Shown in pieces: positions 15,743 through 20,863 of a DNA stretch of 20,863 bases. The notes under the pieces are model-generated. The model saw nothing but the letters and a program-made list of their open reading frames with translations, did not search any database and was not told where the DNA came from. A program made the position numbers and the translations under genes. This DNA comes from Bacteroidota bacterium. GTDB taxonomy: Bacteria; Bacteroidota; Bacteroidia; Flavobacteriales; Weeksellaceae. How positions within the stretch are numbered: position 1 is the first letter of the stretch; the number at the start of each line of letters is the position of its first letter. The stretch spans positions 1 through 20,863 of the forward strand of contig JAEZYN010000012.1 of NCBI GenBank assembly GCA_023419095.1, given 5' to 3'.

Positions 15743-15976
15743 AGCTTTTGGCTTTGCAGCCTTAGGTTTTGCGTCGGTTGGCGGATCGGCATTTTCAGAT
15801 TTATCGTCCGGATAGCCTACTTCCTGGCGTACGGCCACTTTTGATTTTTTGTTTTCGTTTTCATCCATCACCGCAACCGGAATTTTCTTTACGGAATTCG
15901 ATTTTCTCGGACGTCGTTTACCATAGCTTCCAGCGGTCACTTTGCCGCGTCTGGACTTTTGATCTCCTTTTCCCAT
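15725..15976 (-). CDS. 30S ribosomal protein THX with an extended C-terminal tail
   Basis: 83 residues. The first 25 residues (MGKGDQKSRRGK, then SYGKRRPRK) match the THX/bTHX family, a very small basic protein bound in the head of the 30S subunit. THX itself is only about 25-30 residues in Thermus; here a lysine-rich, charged, low-complexity tail follows, ending PKPKAAKPKAKKTEE-like. The tail has no recognisable domain and is probably disordered. Its mRNA ends in the terminator hairpin, with the stop codon in the loop. It is 74 bases downstream of the nuclease gene on the same strand but has its own -7 box. Confidence 0.78.
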   Translation of the reverse strand: MGKGDQKSRRGKVTAGSYGKRRPRKSNSVKKIPVAVMDENENKKSKVAVRQEVGYPDDKSENADPPTDAKPKAAKPKAKKTEE

Positions 15977-16010
15977 AAATTTTATCTGTTTTTTGGTTAA
16001 TGATTGAACT

Positions 16011-16018
16011 CAAATTTA
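16011..16018 (-). promoter_or_regulatory. Putative -7 element of the THX gene
   Basis: The minus strand reads TAAATTTG, matching TAnnTTTG, 34 bases before the THX ATG. No TTTG at the right distance upstream, so support is partial. Confidence 0.4.
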
Positions 16019-16050
16019 GGTAAAACATGCAAATTCAGCGTCTTAAAAAT

Positions 16051-16536
16051 TCATAAAGTTTTAGTGGGAACCTTCTTTTTCTTTCTGAAATTCCAGGGCG
16101 CCACCGCGAGACTATCCTGCCACAGACCCACCCTTTTTTTTCGTGCTCCGATTTCCAGGGCGGCGTAGTTACTGCTCTTCGAGTATTTTTTATAATGCCA
16201 GGCCAGCCCGTTCCGCACCAGTTCTTTGCCTAAATTTTGGTTGTTGACGTAGATTTCGGCAATCCAGCGACCATTCCGGTCTTTCTTACCGTTGCCGATT
16301 ACTTTCACGCTTTTTCCAAAGCAAAAATCGGAAGCAAACATTTTTGCCTTCAAACCGTAAGGCTGCCTTTTTTCGGGCGTATCTATATGTTCAAGACGGA
16401 CTACGATCTGTTTATTTTCAAACAGAATCACCACTGTATCGCCATCTTTTACGCCTACAACTTTAGCGGTAATGTTCTGCGAATAAATAATGGCCGAAAA
16501 AATCAGGGCGAAAGCAAAACTTAAATATTTATTCAT
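16051..16536 (-). CDS. Secreted thermonuclease (staphylococcal nuclease-like)
   Basis: 161 residues from the ATG at 16536. The frame is open further upstream to an ATG at 16677, but that would overlap aspS and the promoter at 16554-16585; starting at 16536 also places a signal peptide (MNKYLSFAFALIFSAIIYSQ) at the N-terminus. The SNase domain follows with the expected catalytic set: DGDT (31-34, calcium ligand Asp31), Arg47 in VVRLEHIDTPE, Asp52, Glu55, and Arg90 in DRNGRW. The final residues are basic (RKKKKVPTK). Expected activity: calcium-dependent cleavage of DNA and RNA in the periplasm or outside the cell. It may supply nucleotides or degrade extracellular DNA; that role is inference. 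Confidence 0.9.
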   Translation of the reverse strand: MNKYLSFAFALIFSAIIYSQNITAKVVGVKDGDTVVILFENKQIVVRLEHIDTPEKRQPYGLKAKMFASDFCFGKSVKVIGNGKKDRNGRWIAEIYVNNQNLGKELVRNGLAWHYKKYSKSSNYAALEIGARKKRVGLWQDSLAVAPWNFRKKKKVPTKTL

Positions 16537-16553
16537 AAATAAAAACTGTGCGG

Positions 16554-16585
16554 CAAATCTACCCAAATCACTTCGCGGTGCCAAA
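16554..16585 (-). promoter_or_regulatory. Bacteroidetes-type promoter of the thermonuclease gene
   Basis: On the minus strand TTTG (16585-16582) is followed after 20 bases by TAGATTTG (16561-16554), a full match to the consensus. Transcription would start near 16547, about ten bases before the ATG at 16536, which fixes that start codon. Confidence 0.7.
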
Positions 16586-16616
16586 CTCGCCCATGAATTT
16601 CGGACTGAAAAAATCT

Positions 16617-16624
16617 TATCTTTG
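16617..16624 (+). promoter_or_regulatory. -7 element of aspS
   Basis: TATCTTTG matches TAnnTTTG, 38 bases before the aspS ATG. The -33 element is weak. It stands back to back with the thermonuclease promoter. Confidence 0.5.
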
Positions 16625-16662
16625 CAGACGAAAATTTTTACCCAAAAAAAAACTTTAGCAAT

Positions 16663-18411
16663 ATGTTCCGAACGCATACCAGCGGAGAGCTTTCTCTTTT
16701 AAATATTAACGAAAACGTTACCCTTTCCGGTTGGGTGCAGACCATTCGTGACAAAGGTTTTATGATCTGGATCGATCTTCGGGACCGCTACGGTATTACG
16801 CAATTGGTTTTCGATGCAGACAGAAGCAGCGAAGAATTGCTTGCGAATGCCAAAAAACTCGGGCGTGAATTTGTAATTCAGGTTGAAGGAAAGGTAATTG
16901 AAAGAGCCAGCAAGAACCCGAAAATCCCTACGGGCGAGATTGAAATTCTTGTTGAAAAACTTACCATTTTAAATGAATCTCAACTTCCACCATTCACCAT
17001 CGAAGACGAAACCGACGGCGGCGAAGAACTGAGAATGAAATACCGTTATCTGGATATCCGCAGGAATCCGGTGAAAGACAAGCTTATTTTCCGTCATAAA
17101 ATGGCGCAGAAAGTAAGAAACTACCTGTCTGACCAGAACTTTATTGAAGTTGAAACACCTGTTCTGATTAAATCTACACCCGAAGGCGCACGCGATTTCG
17201 TGGTGCCAAGCCGGATGAACCCGGGACAGTTTTATGCGTTGCCGCAGTCGCCACAAACCTTTAAACAATTATTGATGATCGGCGGAATGGATCGGTATTT
17301 CCAAATTGTAAAATGTTTCCGTGATGAAGATTTACGAGCGGACCGCCAGCCGGAGTTTACCCAGATCGATTGCGAAATGGCCTTTGTGGAACAGGAAGAT
17401 GTCCTCAAAATCTTTGAAGGAATGACGGCGACTTTACTTAAAGACATCACCGGAAAAGAATTCGGCAAATTCCCGAGAATGACCTTCGCCGATGCGATGC
17501 AGAAATACGGAAACGACAAACCAGACATCAGGTTTGGGATGGAATTTGTGGAGGTAAACGAACTGGTTAAAGGAAAAGATTTCAAGATATTCGACGAGGC
17601 CGAACTGGTGGTCGGCATTAATGCAGAAGGCTGCGCAAATTACACCAGAAAGCAGATTGATGAACTGATTGAGTGGGTAAAACGCCCTCAAATTGGAGCT
17701 TCGGGCATGATCTGGGTGAAATATCAGGAAGATGGTGTTGTGACTTCTTCGGTGAATAAATTCTACAGTGAAGAAGATCTAAAGAAAATTACTGAAAAAT
17801 TCGGCGCCAAACAGGGAGATTTAATCCTGGTGATGTCCGGGAACGAAAATAAAGTACGAACCCAACTTTCAGCATTAAGAATGGAATTGGGTAACCGGTT
17901 GGGATTAAGAAACCCGAAAGAATTCGCGCCACTTTGGGTGATTGATTTCCCACTTTTGGAATGGGACGAAGAAAGCGGCAGATACCACGCCATGCACCAT
18001 CCGTTCACCTCTCCAAAGCCGGAAGATGTGCATCTTCTGCAAACCGAGCCGGGCAAAGCAAGGGCAAACGCGTATGATCTGGTGTTAAACGGTAACGAAA
18101 TTGGCGGCGGTTCGGTAAGGATTTTCGATAAAGACCTGCAATCGAGGATGTTCGACCTGCTTGGTTTTACCAAAGAAGAAGCCGAAGCGCAATTCGGTTT
18201 CCTGATGAATGCTTTCAAATACGGTGCGCCACCGCACGCCGGTCTCGCTTTCGGTTTCGACCGTTTAGTGGCTATTCTTGATGGTAACGAAGTCATCAGA
18301 GATTATATCGCGTTCCCGAAAAACAATTCCGGCAGGGATGTGATGATTGATGCGCCGTCTACTATTTCGGGCGTTCAATTGGAAGAGCTTTATTTAGAAA
18401 CAAAAGCATAA
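16663..18411 (+). CDS. aspS: Aspartate-tRNA ligase
   Basis: 582 residues, the usual length of the bacterial type. It charges tRNA-Asp with aspartate at the expense of ATP in the cytoplasm. The N-terminal OB fold that binds the anticodon is seen at about 1-110 (SGWVQTIRDKGFMIWIDLRD). The class II catalytic domain shows STPEGARDFVVPSR with YALPQSPQ, motif 2 in QIVKCFRDEDLRADRQPEF (about 214-232) and motif 3 in HAGLAFGFDRLVAI (about 526-539). The insert between motifs 2 and 3 (about 280-420) is the bacterial GAD-type domain. ATG start preceded by A-rich sequence; a terminator begins at the stop codon. Confidence 0.97.
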   Translation: MFRTHTSGELSLLNINENVTLSGWVQTIRDKGFMIWIDLRDRYGITQLVFDADRSSEELLANAKKLGREFVIQVEGKVIERASKNPKIPTGEIEILVEKLTILNESQLPPFTIEDETDGGEELRMKYRYLDIRRNPVKDKLIFRHKMAQKVRNYLSDQNFIEVETPVLIKSTPEGARDFVVPSRMNPGQFYALPQSPQTFKQLLMIGGMDRYFQIVKCFRDEDLRADRQPEFTQIDCEMAFVEQEDVLKIFEGMTATLLKDITGKEFGKFPRMTFADAMQKYGNDKPDIRFGMEFVEVNELVKGKDFKIFDEAELVVGINAEGCANYTRKQIDELIEWVKRPQIGASGMIWVKYQEDGVVTSSVNKFYSEEDLKKITEKFGAKQGDLILVMSGNENKVRTQLSALRMELGNRLGLRNPKEFAPLWVIDFPLLEWDEESGRYHAMHHPFTSPKPEDVHLLQTEPGKARANAYDLVLNGNEIGGGSVRIFDKDLQSRMFDLLGFTKEEAEAQFGFLMNAFKYGAPPHAGLAFGFDRLVAILDGNEVIRDYIAFPKNNSGRDVMIDAPSTISGVQLEELYLETKA

Positions 18412-18437
18412 AAAAGACGGGAAAATCCCGTCTTTTT
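18411..18437. terminator. Terminator of aspS, probably bidirectional
   Basis: AAAAAGACGGGA (18411-18422), loop AAA, TCCCGTCTTTTT (18426-18437): a perfect 12 bp stem with A and T runs on both sides. It starts at the last base of the aspS stop and lies 12 bases after the stop of the converging lipoprotein gene at 18450. Confidence 0.9.
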
Positions 18438-18449
18438 ATTTTACTTTTT

Positions 18450-19149
18450 TTACTTACGCATCTCCGCAACCAAATTCCGGGTTGCTGCCTTAATAAATTC
18501 TTCAAGTTCATTTTTTTCTACCCCTTCGTAAAGTTGTGTGCCCATCTTTCTGGCAACTTTCATTTGATTCTTTATATCTTTTAACGAGAGGGTAACAATA
18601 CATCCATCAATACACGGAGTATAATTAAAGTCGTATAACCCTGCAAATTGATTGTTTTTAATAAGTACGACTTTAAATTCAACAGTTGCACCATATTTTT
18701 TAAATGGCCCGTTAAAGTCATCTGCTTTTTCATTGCCATTTTTGTCATAATATTTATTGGTCTGATAAAGGACACTTCTATCTAATTTTGTTAATTCAAT
18801 TATCAAATCAGTATCTGACTTTTTATTCAAATTTTCATAATTAACATTATTTTCAGTATTACCTATAATCTGATTAAAGAACTGCCGATCTCTTACAACA
18901 AATCCACTAGCCATTAACTGATTTTCAATCGCGTTATATAAATAGTCATTATTCTCTTTGTCCGTAACATTATTTGAAGTTTCTCTAACTCTAAGAACGA
19001 CTTTGGGATTCTTAACAGTCGTAAGAAAATTACTAAGTACTTCTGTGGTTTGTACTTCACTAGGTTTCTGTGAAAATTTAATCGTTTTTTGTAGAAGAGC
19101 AGCTACTAACGACTACGCCAATTAATACGGCGAACATAATGTTTCTCAT
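18450..19149 (-). pseudogene. Lipoprotein of unknown function, frameshifted in a poly-A run just after the lipobox
   Basis: The ATG at 19149 opens a clean lipoprotein signal (MRNIMFAVLIGVVVSSCSSTK, lipobox Cys17) that hits a stop after 23 codons. The body continues in another frame, open from the shift to the stop at 18450. The break falls in the run of six T at 19085-19090 (A6 on the coding strand): with five, the frame reads CSSTKTIKFSQKPSEV and runs on to give a 232-residue protein. A late ATG at 18914 would give only 154 residues without a signal. The segment around LYNAIENQLMASGFVVRDRQF recalls the pattern of CsgG/LpoB-like envelope lipoproteins, but this is weak. The gene looks more AT-rich than its neighbours. 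No clear promoter seen. It could be a pseudogene, a phase-variable gene or a sequence error. Confidence 0.7.
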
Positions 19150-19237
19150 AAGATAAATTTTATTTTTTTAAAATTATTCCTAATTCCTCATTTACTATTA
19201 CGGTTTTCCATAAGTCAGGGAAGTTTCCGTGGTTATC

Positions 19238-19372
19238 TCATGATTTATTATATAAAAGATATTTCTTTCTTGCCTGAGATATTGAATTTTCCTTTATGGA
19301 TCGTTTAACAACACGAGCAATTAATTCAGCTAAATCGCGGGATTTTTCTATTTTTAAATAAAATTTATCCAT
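19238..19372 (-). CDS. Possible small protein, 44 residues, unrecognised
   Basis: A short frame from ATG at 19372 to TGA at 19238, basic and helical in character (DLAELIARVVKRSIKEN, then QARKKYLL). Its start codon shares the palindrome CCATGG with the GH92 start on the other strand. No promoter is evident and the frame stays open upstream into the GH92 gene, so it may be chance. It lies in the roughly 220-base gap between the lipoprotein gene and GH92, where I see nothing else of note. Confidence 0.25.
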   Translation of the reverse strand: MDKFYLKIEKSRDLAELIARVVKRSIKENSISQARKKYLLYNKS

Positions 19373-20863
19373 GGCCAGATTGCTTTTACTTTTTTCCTTT
19401 TTCTTAACCGGTACTGTGTACGCGCAAAAACTCACGTCATTCGTGAATCCCTTTGTGGGCACCAAAAATATGGGACATACGTTTCCCGGTGCCACCGCAC
19501 CTTTTGGAATGGTGCAGCTTTCGCCCGAAACCAATCAGGTTCCATACGCTGTGGACGGAAAATATAACCCCGAAACCTACCGTTATTGCTCAGGATATCA
19601 GTTTGAAGACGGGACGATCTTTGGGTTTTCGCATACGCATTTCAGTGGCGTGGGACACTCAGATTTGGGCGATTTCCTCATTATGCCGACCACAGGAAAA
19701 CTAAATCTGGAACCCGGAAATATTAACGAACCTAAAAGCGGATATCATTCTGCTTTTTCAAAAGACACCGAAAAAGCAACACCGGGTTTTTATGAAGTCT
19801 TTCTCGAAGATTATGGCGTTAAAGCAGAACTTACAACATCCGACCGCGTAGGTTTCCACCGATATACCTTTCCAAAATCCGGTGAATCGCATATTATTCT
19901 GGATTTAATGTCGAATATTTACAATTATGACGGAAAAAACGTCTGGACATTTGTAAGGGTTGAGGATGACCAAACCGTCATCGGTTACCGCGAAACAACA
20001 GGTTGGGCGAGAACTAAGAAAGTCTTTTTTGCAATGAAATTCTCGAAACCATTTAAAAAGTACGGCAGAAAACGATATGAAAAGGTCGATTATAACGGCT
20101 TTTACAGAAAATTCAATGAAAACGAAAACTTCCCCGAGTTTGCAGGAAGACAGATTAGGGTGTATTTTGATTTTGACACGGAGAAAGACGAGCAGATTTT
20201 AATAAAATTCGCACTATCGAATACTTCTACCAATGGTGCTTTGAAAAATTTAGAAACCGAAATCCCGCACTGGAATTTTGATCAGGTTAAAGCTGAAACT
20301 TCTGAAAAGTGGGAGAAAGAACTTGCTAAAACAGAGGTAGAAACTTTAAATATAAACGATAAAAAAACCTTCTACACAGCGCTGTACCACACGATGATGT
20401 CACCGATTCTGTATGAAGATGTGGACGGGAAGTATCTCGGTCTGGACCAAAACATTCATGAATCGGAAGGATTTACCAACTACTCTATCTTTTCGCTTTG
20501 GGATACGTATCGCGCATTGCATCCACTATACAACATTATACAACCCAAAAGGAACAACGATTTTATCCATTCGATGATGGCGCATCACGACCAAAGTGTG
20601 CACAAGGCATTGCCAGTGTGGAGTCATTACGCCAACGAAAACTGGTGCATGATCGGCTACCATTCGGTTTCGGTAATAGCTGATGCAATTGCTAAAGGCA
20701 CCACCAATATTGATGTAAACAAAGCTTTAATGGCGTCGAAAAGCTCATCGAACCTAAAATATTATGATGGAATTGAAGATTATCTGAAATACGGCTACGT
20801 GCCCGAAGATAAAAATGGCTACTCGGTTTCGAAAACACTGGAATATGCCTATGACGACTGGGC
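19371..20863 (+). CDS. GH92 family alpha-mannosidase, C-terminus outside window
   Basis: Partial: the first 497 codons from the ATG at 19371; GH92 enzymes are usually about 750 residues. A signal peptide is at 1-18 (MARLLLLFSFFLTGTVYA). The N-terminal beta domain starts with FVNPFVGTKNMGHTFPGATAPFGMVQLSP-like family sequence and contains FSHTHFSGVGHSDLGDF (86-102), the GH92 HxSGxG motif, then IMPTTG. The (alpha/alpha)6 catalytic domain shows SLWDTYRALHPL (about 375-386), IGYHSVSVIADAIAKG and LEYAYDDW at the edge. GH92 members are calcium-dependent exo-acting alpha-mannosidases; linkage preference cannot be read from this part. Expected location: periplasm or cell surface. No SusC/SusD genes are visible upstream. 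The only -7-like box is TATTTTTA at 19349-19356. Confidence 0.92.
   Translation, partial: MARLLLLFSFFLTGTVYAQKLTSFVNPFVGTKNMGHTFPGATAPFGMVQLSPETNQVPYAVDGKYNPETYRYCSGYQFEDGTIFGFSHTHFSGVGHSDLGDFLIMPTTGKLNLEPGNINEPKSGYHSAFSKDTEKATPGFYEVFLEDYGVKAELTTSDRVGFHRYTFPKSGESHIILDLMSNIYNYDGKNVWTFVRVEDDQTVIGYRETTGWARTKKVFFAMKFSKPFKKYGRKRYEKVDYNGFYRKFNENENFPEFAGRQIRVYFDFDTEKDEQILIKFALSNTSTNGALKNLETEIPHWNFDQVKAETSEKWEKELAKTEVETLNINDKKTFYTALYHTMMSPILYEDVDGKYLGLDQNIHESEGFTNYSIFSLWDTYRALHPLYNIIQPKRNNDFIHSMMAHHDQSVHKALPVWSHYANENWCMIGYHSVSVIADAIAKGTTNIDVNKALMASKSSSNLKYYDGIEDYLKYGYVPEDKNGYSVSKTLEYAYDDW

Noticed and set aside
16537..16677. Upstream extension of the thermonuclease by 47 residues
   Set aside because: It would run through a full promoter match and into aspS, and would bury the signal peptide.
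19373..19534. Upstream part of the 98-codon minus-strand frame opposite GH92
   Set aside because: It is the reverse of the conserved GH92 N-terminus and its residues (many Pro, Cys, Val) look like a shadow frame.
1..20863. CRISPR array, insertion sequence, phage, tRNA or defence genes
   Set aside because: Looked for on both strands; no regularly spaced repeats, transposase or integrase motifs, cloverleaf or known defence families were seen.

Overview
The window is a stretch of chromosome from a member of the Bacteroidetes, most likely a flavobacterium of the Chryseobacterium/Kaistella type (Weeksellaceae). Four things point there: promoters of the form TTTG-N19/20-TAnnTTTG instead of -35/-10 boxes, starts preceded by A-rich sequence without Shine-Dalgarno motifs, a Bacteroidetes-type sdhCAB operon, and families typical of that phylum (DUF6048, DUF6452, DUF2480, DUF2723, GH92, THX). 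The species is inferred, not proven.

Layout. 1-1521 (-): N-terminal two thirds or so of a secreted metzincin protease, cut by the window edge, with a good promoter. 1774-4302 (-): operon rlmD - DUF6452 lipoprotein - DUF6048 protein. 4464-6344 (-): a small membrane protein and a large lipoprotein with a thioredoxin-like fold that lacks the CxxC. 6557-10076 (-): sdhC-sdhA-sdhB, succinate dehydrogenase/fumarate reductase, closed by a strong terminator. 10199-13137 (-): lpxB (lipid A) followed by a comEC-type DNA uptake gene broken by a one-base frameshift. 13183-15697 (+): DUF2480, a short DUF2723 (GT-C-like) membrane protein and a DUF937 protein. 15725-16536 (-): ribosomal protein THX and a secreted thermonuclease. 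16663-18411 (+): aspS. 18450-19149 (-): an AT-rich lipoprotein gene with a frameshift in a homopolymer. 19371-end (+): start of a GH92 alpha-mannosidase.

Most of the window is core metabolism (respiration, tRNA charging, rRNA modification, lipid A) mixed with envelope and secreted proteins. I see no CRISPR array, insertion sequence, prophage, tRNA, rRNA or defence island, and no complete new system. The points most worth a second look are the two frameshifted genes (comEC and the lipoprotein), the cysteine-free thioredoxin-like lipoprotein, the face-to-face lpxB/DUF2480 promoters, and the DUF937 protein with an EF-hand-like loop and LGG repeats.
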